From Brasenia schreberi (lineage: Eukaryota; Streptophyta; Magnoliopsida; Nymphaeales; Cabombaceae): a DNA stretch of 64,000 nt. Where the stretch lies: NCBI GenBank assembly GCA_036023115.1, contig JAYKKT010000056.1:2813001-2877000 (forward strand), written 5' to 3'. The notes beneath the pieces are model-generated. The model saw only the letters and a list, made by a program, of their open reading frames with translations, did no database searches and was not told the origin of the DNA. Made by a program: the position numbers and the translations under genes. Shown here piece by piece: positions 10,457 through 20,931 of this stretch. The number at the start of each line of letters is the position of its first letter. Position 1 is the stretch's first letter.

Positions 10457-10668
10457 AGAAGTTTGCATATCTCCTCCCGTTAGGGGGAAAAGAGGATCCT
10501 TCTAAAGGTCTAACAGATGGTTTGTCTACAAGATTTTATCACTCCTGGATATGTGGGTTGTCCCAGAAGTTTGCATATCTCCTCCCGTTAGGGGGAAAAG
10601 AGGATCCTTCTAAAGGTCTAACAGATGGTTTGTCTACAAGATTTTATCACTCCTGGATATGTGGGTTG
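10457..10668. repeat. Perfect 108-bp tandem duplication
   Basis: The unit starting AGAAGTTTGCATATC at 10457 repeats at 10565 with no mismatch I can find over 104 bases; the last four bases of unit 1 (TCCC) are not matched after unit 2. Lack of divergence suggests a recent duplication or an assembly artefact. Not coding. Confidence 0.9.
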
Positions 10669-11004
10669 CCTGGGACATTCTAGCATAATCAAGATTCTTA
10701 TCCTTCACTGTGAATCTGAAAGATTTTTCTTGTGGTTACGGTTGGGATGTATCGTGTTGTTTCATTCCCAAGTTTTAAATTTTGTGCTTCCATTGTGATT
10801 GATTGCATCATATTTTCGTGCATAAATTGTTTGAACATGGGTAGTCAAGTGAGATACAAGAACAACGGCGCGTAAGTACCATGCCAAGTACATTTTATTG
10901 CATCCTGACATCTCAGTTTGCTGCCAGTTAGTGCTCTGTGGTATTCACTGATCTTGTTCCTTATGTCCTTTGATGGTTGTTTAGGAACGGTTGAGTCAGC
11001 TGTA

Positions 11005-11228
11005 GTATGACGAAAGAAACAAATGACCAAAATTTGGAGGTTTTCAAATCAAAGGCTTTACAGGTTTGGATCTTTCTGTTTTCTGTCATGTTCCTTTTCC
11101 GACTTTACTGTTTGGGTAGCACAGACAGTGGTATCACAAGATCATTTAAGATGAAGGTTGAATTCAAAAAAGGGAAAAATATTACTGCTTGGAAAATATT
11201 CAGCATGTATGTTGATTTACCAACGCAG
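11005..11228 (+). CDS. Possible host exon pair, unidentified
   Basis: Two short open segments resemble exons. The first, about 11005-11063 (MTKETNDQNLEVFKSKALQ), ends in CAG/GTTTGG. The second, about 11120-11228 (TDSGITRSFKMKVEFKKGKNITAWKIFSMYVDLPTQ), ends in CAG/GTCTAA and is preceded by GGGTAG. Composition is protein-like, but with these borders the reading phases do not join. No family is recognised and no further exons are evident. It could be a relic of a captured or dead gene, or chance. Low confidence. Confidence 0.2.
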
Positions 11229-13449
11229 GTCTAATTCTATTCAAGATGTGGAGCGGCTGCTAATATGACAATTAGTGAATGGCAAGGGATGACTCTCAAG
11301 TGGATGTCTCTGCTTTGAATTATCTTTTCTTTCGAGTTTGTTTGAGGATCTAGCAGTGCATAGAAATACAGTGTGCATAGGCGCCAAGGAGATCATGGTG
11401 GAATCTAGTACATTGTGCCATTCTTTTTTCCCCTGATGTGCTATTCCTATTAATTATATCATTGTATGTACCAAGAGGACGTAATATTCATGCAATTTGT
11501 AGCATTCTCTCTCTCTCTCTCAAAACACGCACGCGCACACGCACACGCACACGCACACGCACACGCACACGAGCAAACATGCACGCTCACGTCATGATAC
11601 CTTTTTTAGTTCTACCTGATTGGTACTATGTGCTAATAGCATTCAGTGCTGCTTAGGCCTTGCTTGCATCGGGCAACTCTGCCAGGCATTTGTGGTGCCA
11701 GAACACTGAACCCATATTATTATTATTAAATAATTGGTTCGAAGGATCCCTGAAAGTTTACATACACAGTTATTAAATGTACACCCCAAATTTCCAAAGG
11801 CATACCTTCTTTTTCGTAACGCATTTTTTTATCCAATACTCACCATTCTTTTTTTCGCCTTTTTCCTTTTCGGGGGATTAATTTTGACTTGCTTACTGTC
11901 CCGCCCCCTCGCTTGCTAACGATATCTGTTGGTTGTCGTTCTTCTCTCTCCCTCCATCTCTCCACTCTCTTGTTGGAGTTTGTTACTACTTCACTTTGAT
12001 ATTTCTTCCTTCTTTTGCATTGAAAAAAAAAAGAGACGAAGCGCCTTCACATATCTCTTTTGTATGGATGATGCACTATGGATGTGTGTGTTTTTTAATG
12101 CAAGAGAGATGTCTTATACGTCTCTTTTATATAGGAGATGCATGCTCTTTTATATAAGAGGTGTATGTGAGATGACTCCTAGAGTGCCTAGAGAGTATGA
12201 TGAGAATTTTCAACAATAATAAGGGTATGATTTTAGTAAAAAGGGTATTCCTTTAACACCCTTCTGACACAATGGGGAATCGGTGATTTCTTGAATGTTG
12301 CCCTACAGAGCTTCAGGCACCAATTCTGCAAGGCCTTAAAAGTTCCCACTCGCAAATTTGAGGGTAGGAAATAAATACAAAGAAAATTGTTATTGGATTT
12401 TAAAAATAAAGTATATGATATCTATCACCTCGACATTCAGATGATGCCACCGTAGGTTTAGGAAGTCAAAGTGGAGTTGGGGAAAGGAAAAGAGATTGTC
12501 AAAAGAGAAGTGGAAGAAGAAACGAAAAAGAGTGGAGGAAGTAGCGGAAGAAAAAAAACGAGAAATTAAATCTCCATGAGTTCCCCCACTCCCAATGTTA
12601 GAATTTTGGATTACTAAATGTTTTGTTGAAAAAGCTATAATATTTTTATCAAAATAAAAAAGTATTTGACAAAAAATTGAGATTTGATGCTCAATTCTGT
12701 TGTATGGCTTTCATCAAATTGAGCGAACAGTGTGGTTTCTTATTAAATTTCGGTGGTCAGTTTGCAATCCGTCATATATTGCATGTGCTTCGTGATTGTT
12801 ACGCTTCGAGAAGCATACCACCATATTTGACAAACATATGCAATTTGTGATTCGAAATTATTGCAGTTCATCAAATGTCTATAACGCTACTTCTCTACTC
12901 GGTTAACATTTGATTCCGTAATTTCAATTGATTCGGCAATGCTACATTTAGATATTCGATTCTACTCAAGTTTGCGGCAACTAAATGGCTTCGGAGTGTT
13001 ACCATAATTCGACAAAAGCGTATCACAACACTCGGTGACAAACAACATTACTGGAAATAATAAGTGTGGTGCAAAACTGATATTTTGGCCAACACATAAA
13101 ACTTCGCACCTTATGGTCATTGAATATTGATAATATTTTTCTTTTTTGAATATGATGATTAAGTGACTTTTTTTAAAAGCGGACTCCCTAACTGGCATAT
13201 TTTGAGAAATTTTTGCCAAACAAATTAAATAGAGCATTACTATTTGCACATCCTTTTTACTATACACCCTAAATTTTGTAAATAAGAAAATTACCCTTCA
13301 TATAAATACTCTTTTCCCTCTCATTTTATCCCAACATTTATCTCTCCTCTCCCACCCAATTCCTCAAAAGAGAAAATTGGGTTTTAAACTGTAAGAGAAT
13401 TTTGAAGAACCAAAACTGTAAGAGAATTGGGTTTTCCAACACTAAAATA
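11229..13449. other. Intergenic, AT-rich, with simple repeats
   Basis: No gene recognised. Holds a CT run (about 11507-11520), a CACACG hexamer array (11525-11571), a TTA run near 11718 and an ATATAGGAGATG-type direct repeat near 12130-12165. The rest looks like unique or anciently decayed sequence. Confidence 0.6.
11525..11571. repeat. CACACG-type microsatellite
   Basis: Alternating CACACG/CGCACA units. They create a spurious Thr-Arg repeat ORF on the plus strand. Confidence 0.9.
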
Positions 13450-14057
13450 TTATACAACGAGATTATCAGCCATCCATCATTTATTCAACATATTACAATC
13501 GATTAAGGGAAGATGGAAGTACCCAATACAAATATAAGCAAAACCTGGCCTGGAAATCAAATGCCAGCTTACTAGTTGGAGAAACATGATTTGCATAATA
13601 AGATCAGCATCAAACAACCACCATTTTCGGGAGAAGGTGGAAACAAACCATGTAATTGCTGTCCGTGACTCCATTTTTTGAAGAAGAATCTGATGGCACA
13701 TCCAGTATCAGCTCCAGTGTCTCAATAACATTAACTTGACCTTCTTGTTCGGATTCCATAGTTGCGGCTGCAGTATGCTCATCACCCCTTGAATCTAGCA
13801 CTAGTTTATCTTCTCTTGGAGTATCTAGTGGTTCATTATCATGAATAGATTCGCTTGCAGTCAGAAAAAGTCCAGTTGGGTCCACAAGATCATAGTTCGA
13901 GCTCACGCCATTTTCATCAGGGCTTTTGAAAAGTTGGTATAGAACAAAGGAATCCTGCGAAATTTGGGCAGCTTCTGTACGTGTCCAAGTCAGAGAAAGA
14001 ACATTTTTCCAGAGTATATCAACACGAATGGCAACACCTCCACCGCTCACAACTACT
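13450..14057 (-). CDS. Candidate host exon and 3' end, unidentified protein
   Basis: The minus strand has an open segment of about 135 codons, roughly 14055 to 13649. It begins after a TTTTAGTAG acceptor-like sequence and reads VSGGGVAIRVDILWKNVL, then an acidic Ser/Asp/Glu-rich stretch. It ends at ATG/GTTTGT, a possible donor. An AATAAA signal lies about 160 bases downstream (minus strand, near 13477-13482). Codon-like composition and lack of transposon similarity suggest a host gene's penultimate or last exon. I do not recognise the family. Upstream exons are not evident, so it may be a remnant. Confidence 0.3.
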
Positions 14058-15057
14058 AAAATAACTTAGAAAAAGATGTACAGCTGCAACTTAAAATAAC
14101 ATAAACCGTTGTTGAAATCCCAATGGGAGAGGGGGATGCGGCTTAGGTGCCTCTCTATCAACAAGAGAGATATGCCCGAGCCACGTCTTTTTGGTTAGGA
14201 TGTGCTAGTTTTTTATTTTCAATTTTGATTAAGATATTAGTTAAAAACCAATTAAAACAACTAAAAAAACAGAAAAACCAAAACCAAATCAACAGTATAA
14301 ATCGATAAATCAATGAATCCCCCTTTGAATTGATCATTTTTATCTTTTTCTTTGTTTTTTCTTTCTTTCCATTCTTCCTTTTTTTGATGGATTTTGATCT
14401 ACTTTTTTGTTGAAAATGATTGTAGATCGAGTAATAGGTGGTTTGAATGAGTCGGAGAGAGAAGAATTAACCAAAGAAGGGCTGAAAGGAGGATCGTACA
14501 GGAGGAGAGAGAGCATCCTGTTTTTTGGTTGAGGAGTATTTTCATAATTACTGAAAATGAATAGGGATATTTTAAGAAAAATAGCAAAAAATGAGTCTGT
14601 GTATAGAGCATCCTGATTAAATATTGTACTTTGCTTTCTTTACAGTTCGACATTTTCTTCGTCTTTGTCTCTATAAGGGTCCTTGAATTTGATGTTGATA
14701 CGCTCCATAAAATAATGAAAGATTCAACAAATGACTTAAAAGCTAACTAAATGTGAACTAATAGAGCAAACCCGTTTTTAGAGCTACCAGGAATGTCTAA
14801 TAGAACTCGTTCACCAAATTGGCATTACCCTTCAATCCATAATCAATGTGACTTAGGAACTCAAAAGTTAACTATATGTAAAGCAACATATTAGATGCAT
14901 TTGGCAGAGATAAGCTATTTACGAACAATCTACTTTAAAGAAAAAATAAACTCATTTGGTAAATATAAACTCGAGCAAGTTGAGTATCGAATTGATGCAA
15001 GCCAAAACGGTTGTTAGGCGTTTTGAGTTGCGACGTTCTAGCCGTCCAGAACTCCTC
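14058..15057. other. Intergenic, nothing recognised
   Basis: AT-rich sequence without recognisable coding, RNA or transposon ends. It could hold upstream intron sequence of the minus-strand candidate at 13450-14057. Confidence 0.5.
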
Positions 15058-15412
15058 TGTCACATTACAAGACTGATAAGGATGAAAAATCTAGTAATCA
15101 CCACTAAACCCTGCTAGAAGGATTTAGATGAGATATGAGAAGGGAAAGAGAGACTTTCAAAAATTCTATTGCTTCCAAAAACTGCCTAGTTCGTACAACT
15201 TCAAATGCTTAAATAGATATTACCAGACATTAATGCTATGCATTAACAAAACATTGAAAATAATACCTATAAACTAACATCACATAATTATCCTGTTAAA
15301 TGGACCCTAGGAACTGTAACTTCATGAGTATCCCGAAAACTGCAGGTTTGTCACATTAAATGCTACCAAATTCATTAATGAGTACGGTAAACAACTGGGA
15401 CGGAGTGGAACA
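15058..15412 (-). repeat. Probable 3' LTR of GypA
   Basis: On the minus strand it starts TGTTCCACTCCG just after a purine-rich AGAGTGGGG and would end TAATGTGACA at 15058. A TATTTAAG promoter-like box lies inside near 15210. The other LTR is absent, so the outer border is a guess from the TG...CA rule. Confidence 0.45.
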
Positions 15413-18340
15413 CCCCACTCTTGGATCTTCCTAGGTTGTGTTTGTCAGTTCCTTGGATTTGGTTCATGTTGTAGGCTCATGGATCCGATCAACTGGTTGG
15501 TGATGTTGTGTTCACTAATGTCCTCATCGTTCCCTTTGTGTTGAGAAGACCCAAATTCAACCACTGGTGTTTCTTCATCTTTGACATAGGGGCTCAAATC
15601 TCTAACGTTAAAAGTTGGAGACACACGATAGTGATCTGGGAGTTTTAGCTTATAAGCATTATTGTTGACTTTCTTCAGTACTTCAAATGGTTCATGAGCC
15701 CTAGCTTGAAGTTTTAACCTTATCTTTGAGAATCGCTCCTTTTAGAGATAGATCCAAACCAACTCACTAGGTTTGAATTGGATTGATTTCCTTCCTTGGT
15801 TGGCTTTCCTTTCGAAATACTCGGTATGTGCCTTGATATGTTGGATAATCTTTTCATAGAACTCCATGAAAATTTTGACTCTAGAGTCTCCATGCATATA
15901 TGTAAGTTTACTATCTTGAGGTACAACGAGTTCCAAAAGAATATGTGGGTTGCTACCATAAACGATTTGAAATGGTGAATGCTTTCTGGTACTGTGTGTA
16001 GCCCGAATGTAAGAAAATTCAACTAAAGCAAGATGACACCTTTTAAAGTTTCTTGCAAGACAACACACAACCAAAATGCGATTGAAAACTTCGGTGTGAC
16101 CATCTATTTGTGGATGGTAGGCCATGCTGAAGAGTAATTTGGTTTCAAGCTTTCACCACATAGTTTTCCAAAAGAGGTTGAGGAATTTAGCATCACGATA
16201 AAATATAATACTCTTAGGAATGCCATGTAGCCATATGACTTTCTTGAAAAATAGATCAGCAATGTGAATGACATCATCAGTTTTATGAGAAGCAGAGAAA
16301 TCCACCATTTTAGAGAATCTATCCACAACCACCAGAATTGAATCTTTTCCCCATCATGAACGTGACAACCCAAGGATGAAATCCATACTAACATCATTCC
16401 ATGGCCGCTTATGCAATGGTAGGGGCATGTATAGTCCTTGTAATGTGACCTCAGTGCTCTTTACCATTTGGAAAACAACACAATGACTAATCACCTGATG
16501 CACATCCCGCTTTTGACCTAGCCAATAAAAATATTGTTTAAGAAGGTCTAATGTCTTTCCTTGTCCAAGATGGACAATGAGTCCTCCACCATGGGCTTCC
16601 TGTATGAGGAGTTTCCTTAATGAGATCTTGGGAATAGAGAGGTGCCCGAGTTTGAACAAGTACCCATCATGAATATGGTACCCCAACTGAGCATAGTTTT
16701 GGTGGGCAAAGTGTGGTCCGAGCTTCTGGTCTTTGGCAAATTGTTCCTTGATCATTTCAAAACCCAGAAGCCTGGCATTGAGGATCGAGATCAAGGCATA
16801 TCTTCTAGATAGGGCATCTACCACGACATTAGCCTTGCTTGTGTTTGATGACATATGGAAAGATTTTTTAGGTACTCACACCATTTGGTGTGCCTTCAAT
16901 TCAGCTTGCCCTGTGCTTGAATATGCTTTAAGGCCCCATGATCAGTTCATCTTTAGGCAGAAGGTAATGTTGCTACTGTTGTAGAGCCTGAATGATTGCA
17001 TAAAATTCTTTGTCATAGGTCGACTAATTTTTATGACGATTGTGCAATTTCTCACAAAAATATACAATTGCCCTTCCTTCTTGCATTAATACAGCACCGA
17101 TACTAATACCAGAGGCATCACACTTAATCTCAAATACCTTGTTGAAGTCATGCATGGCTAAGGCAGGTGCAGTACAAAGCTTTATTTTAAGGGCAACAAA
17201 ACTTTGGTACTATTATCGCCCCATTTGAATCCACCTTGATTCTTGAGGCGATTAGAAAGTGAAGTAGTGATTGTGCTGAAGTTTCGGATAAACCGCCATT
17301 AAAAAGATGTCAATCCATGAAAGCTTCGTATATTTGTACCTTTTGTGGGGCAGACCAATCCTTAGTGACTTGAATTTTTGTTTAATCCACTTCAATGCCT
17401 TGTTTGGTAACAACGAAGCCTAAGAATGAAACTCTATCCGGGCATAATTGACATTTCTTGAGGTTGATGAAAAGATGTCTTTTCAACTTTTCCATTACAA
17501 ATTTTAGATGCTCAACATGATCCTGTAAGGATGCACTATAAACAAGAATATCATCAAAATATATGACGACAAACTCACTGATAAAAGCTTGGAGGACTAA
17601 GTTCATGAGCCTCATGAAGGTACTGGGGGTGTTAGAAAGCCCAAACGGCATCACAAGCCATTCGTACAACCCGCACTTGGTCTTAAATGTAGTCTTCCAT
17701 TCACCTCTCTCCTTTAAATGAATTTGATGATAGCCGCTTTTTAGGTCTATTTTTGAAAATAGTTCGTCTTCATATTGTTCATCCAACAACTCATCAAGTT
17801 GTGGGATCGAGTACCAATATTTCACCGTTATTTTATCGAGTTGCCTATTGTCCATACACATTCTCAATGACTCGTCCTTCTTAGGAACTAATAGGGTAGG
17901 AACAAGAAGCAGACTCATAGATTCTCGGATGTAGTCCTTTGCTGAGAAGTTCTTCAACATGCCTTTACAACTCTTTTGAATCATCCGGGTTGCTGCAATA
18001 GGCTGGACGATTAGGCAAAGATGCTCTTGATACAAGGTCAATCTCATGTTCAACTCCTCTTATTGGAGGAAGACCAGTTGGGAGCTCTTTGGGAAATAGT
18101 TCCCGACATTGTTGTAACAGTGCACCGATGGTCTGTGTAGCTTAGCTTCAATTGATTCCAATAATTCCTTAGCCAACAATATGTAGATTGGTTGAAGCCA
18201 TCCAAGCACCTTTTCCATGCTATGCTTTGATACAAACAAGGATTCTTTGGGAACCACTGGTTTGGGACTCGAACATTGCAACAATTGGTGTGGGGTGAGA
18301 GGAACCAATTATATTTTCTTACCATCCTTTTGAAATGCAT
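15413..18340 (-). pseudogene. GypA pol: RT, RNase H, integrase (broken)
   Basis: RT is at 17382-18053: LVPKKDESLRMCMDNRQLD, KIDLKSGYHQI, MPFGLSNTPSTF, and catalytic YFDD near 17550-17562. A decayed RNase H follows ([25 protein letters not shown], about 17000-17130). The integrase includes the N-terminal region and core, 15742-16854 (MDFILGLSRS near 16360; the core end HPQIDGHTEVFNR near 16085-16120). A C-terminal module (RAHEPFEVLKKVNNNAYKLKLPD, continuing VSPTFNVRDLSPY, about 15590-15700) closes it. The frame breaks several times. Reverse transcription and integration functions are inferred from family. Confidence 0.85.
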
Positions 18341-18699
18341 ATGTTATATCCGTCATACTTGGATCGTTGATCAAATTGCCATGGTTGGACAAGCAAGAGA
18401 TGACAAGCTTCTATGGGAAGGACATCACACAAAATTTCATCCTAGTAGGTTTTGCCAATTGAGAGGGGAATGGTTGATACTGCATTCGTGCAACTACCAC
18501 TATCAATGATCAAGTGCAAACTTTGCCCTTTACTGTGCACCACGAGTGGACGATAGTTTCTCGCTGCTTTTGCCTAGGAGAAATTTGTGTGTTTAGAAGT
18601 CATTGAACAACCAGCAACTCACCTTCATCAGCTACTTCTATGATAACAAATTCGTCGTCATCATCTTCCTCATCTTCACTTTCGAGTTCATGAGGCCCA

Positions 18700-18930
18700 C
18701 GAATGATCATTACCTTTTGTCTGGGCATAGACTGGTGATATGACCTCTGCCCAGACATTTGAAACACTTGATGTCACAACTTTTCACATTGTTATTTGCC
18801 TCATTGATCTTTTCTTTCGCCTTGCTTGATTTGTCTATTGCTTTTGAATTAGACTCGTCCCCATCTTTGCACGTAATCTCCTTGGTTGATAGGGCAATGA
18901 TAGCACTAGTTTTACCATGACAGACACGAT
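18700..18930 (-). pseudogene. GypA gag C-terminus with CCHC knuckle
   Basis: The minus strand reads CFKCLGRGHITSLC followed by PDKR, a C-x2-C-x4-H-x4-C zinc knuckle preceded by a Lys/Ser/Asn-rich stretch. The upstream part of gag is cut off by the GypB LTR at 18931. Confidence 0.75.
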
Positions 18931-19850
18931 TGTAAATAACAATCGAAAAAATTTGTAAATAAAATTTTCCAAATACCAAAGATTTCTTGAAATTTCAAAA
19001 TTAGATCACAACCCCTAGATTTGAAATAGTTGGAAAAACTGGATATTTGAAATAATTTTGAAAAAGAAATTGAGAGACTTATCTTAAGCTAGATCGAATC
19101 AAAGCTCAAATCAAAAGGAGGTGAATTCCCAGGAAAGAGGATATGGTAAGAACCAAAAAGGCAAGCGAAGTGGACCCAGATAAGGCAAGGAATCAAGATT
19201 CATTTAGGGCCAAGTCAAGCCCATCTCAAGCCAATCAGGGTCCGATAAAATCTAAAAGCCAAGCAGGGCTCATCCCAAGCTAAGCTCTATCCAATCCAAC
19301 TCAAAAAGAGATTCAATTCAAATTCAGACTCAAGTGGTTGTATCAAGTCCATTGAAGGCAAAGTCAAGGAATCAACATGGTCAAGATGTGGGCCAAAGTG
19401 AACCAAGGCCAAGGCGGGGAAGTCAAGGGCACCATATAATCAAGGCACAATAAGAGGCTCAATCAAGACTTGAGCTCGATCAAGGTGAGGCAAAAGCAAA
19501 GGACCATACCCAAATCAAGTCAAGGCATGAATTAGGACGGGCTAAGGCGAGTCAAAGGTGAGGTCAAAACTCGCCTCAAGCCATCAAGCAACCACCCCAA
19601 ATCCCCTAGACCGAGCCAAGCACCAAAACGGGCTAGGCTGACTCGAGCTCACCTAGCCCAGCCCAAGATGGAAACCAAGCCATGTGGGATGCACCTAGCC
19701 CACATGAGCCAAGGGGCGACCACTCCCTACCCCACATGCACCCATGTGCAACTATGGACCTGAGGTTTCCTTGGATCAAATCAAAATCTGATTGAATACT
19801 AAGCCAAGACCCAAACCCGTAGAAGGTCCTAGAGACCCTCCCTTGAAATC

Positions 19851-19859
19851 TATAAATAG
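19851..19859 (+). promoter_or_regulatory. GypB LTR TATA box
   Basis: TATAAATAG. The same box occurs in LTR C1 (minus strand, 42234-42242) and in the GypE LTR (49391-49399), always roughly mid-LTR, marking the U3/R promoter. Confidence 0.75.
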
Positions 19860-19911
19860 GGGGTCTTGGGGTTGATCAAAGAGGGAAAAATCAAAGGGAA
19901 GTCCTGCAAGA

Positions 19912-19934
19912 AGAGAGAGAGAGAGAGAGAGAGA
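19912..19934. repeat. GA microsatellite in GypB LTR
   Basis: Uninterrupted AG dinucleotides just downstream of the TATA box. Sister LTRs have CT-rich runs at the same place on the opposite strand. Confidence 0.9.
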
Positions 19935-20886
19935 CAGTGGGAAAGGAAAATGAGCAAAAGGAGTTGCCCCTTCCCCAAGGTGTAGTCGGCCATTCCACAC
20001 CCCCAAGCTTGCTCCATTAAGGTTGATTCTCATCCTCTTCTTCCCTTTCTTTATTTAAGTCTTCAATTCCATTTAATTGGGTTGTAATTAAGGAGTATTT
20101 GACTCTAAATCAATGTAATATTTTGAGAGGAGATGCTGTAAAAATCCATCGAAGGTTATGGGTAAGAATCGTCTCTTATGTATTTGATTTATGGTTTGTT
20201 CCTACCCCAATATATATTGTAAATCTTATACTCTCTAACCCCCTCTATACTTAATCTACATGATACTTTCCTTTGATTATTGCACTTCCTCTTTGTTGGA
20301 ATTGTTGTCGATGATCATTTAATTTGATAGAACTTGGCTAGATGCATCTATTAGATTCTTAAAAATGAAAACTTTATTTTCTATTTTCTACATTTTGCAT
20401 CTGTCTCATTCTGAATTCTCTAGCCCTCCACTACAATTGAAAAACTCTAAAAATTAGTACACACAAGCCAACACTTCAAAAAAATTGTAATAATTTGAGG
20501 AACATTTAAGGCTATGAATAAAATTGGGTAAAATCGAATACAATTAGAACAGAACCCATATTGCACATCCTGTAATAGAGGTTGGGTAAAAATCCCTTAA
20601 CTCTATCTACAATGATCCAAATTTCTTGAAAATGGTCTCGTTGGAAAGCTGACTTCCATAGATTTTCAATTAGTTTCACAAAAATCTAGTATTTATGTGC
20701 TGAAATACAATCACTTCTTTAAGTCTCTATGTTTTTGTCATAGGTTCTATCTCGAGTTTCAGAGTAAGGAACTTCACTGATTTAATTATGCACATCCACC
20801 CATCCAATAGCAAAACAAATAGTGTAGCACACTTGGGCCTATCTAAGGTAAAATTTTAAAGATTTTTAGAGATCCGAGAGCTACGG

Positions 20887-20905
20887 AAAAAATTAGGATA
20901 ACCAA
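20887..20905. repeat. RTE-2 target site duplication, left copy
   Basis: Nineteen bases ending GGATAACCAA, repeated at 24342-24360 with a single T/A difference. Confidence 0.9.
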
Positions 20906-20931
20906 CAACAACAACTAAGCCTTTTCCCATA

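Larger units (their letters stand above)
15058..18930 (-). mobile_element. GypA, minus-strand chromovirus-like Ty3/gypsy element, truncated
   Basis: Going down in coordinates on the minus strand: CCHC gag knuckle, RT, RNase H, integrase with GPF/Y-type C-terminus, purine tract, then a probable 355-bp LTR. The gag N-terminus and 5' LTR are missing because GypB begins at 18931. RT wording (MPFGLSNTPSTFMRLMN, YFDDILVYS) fits the Reina/CRM group. No chromodomain is obvious after the integrase. Confidence 0.85.

Noticed and set aside
11438..11656. Open frame with Thr-Arg repeats
   Set aside because: It is the translation of the CACACG microsatellite and its flanks; no protein features beyond the repeat.
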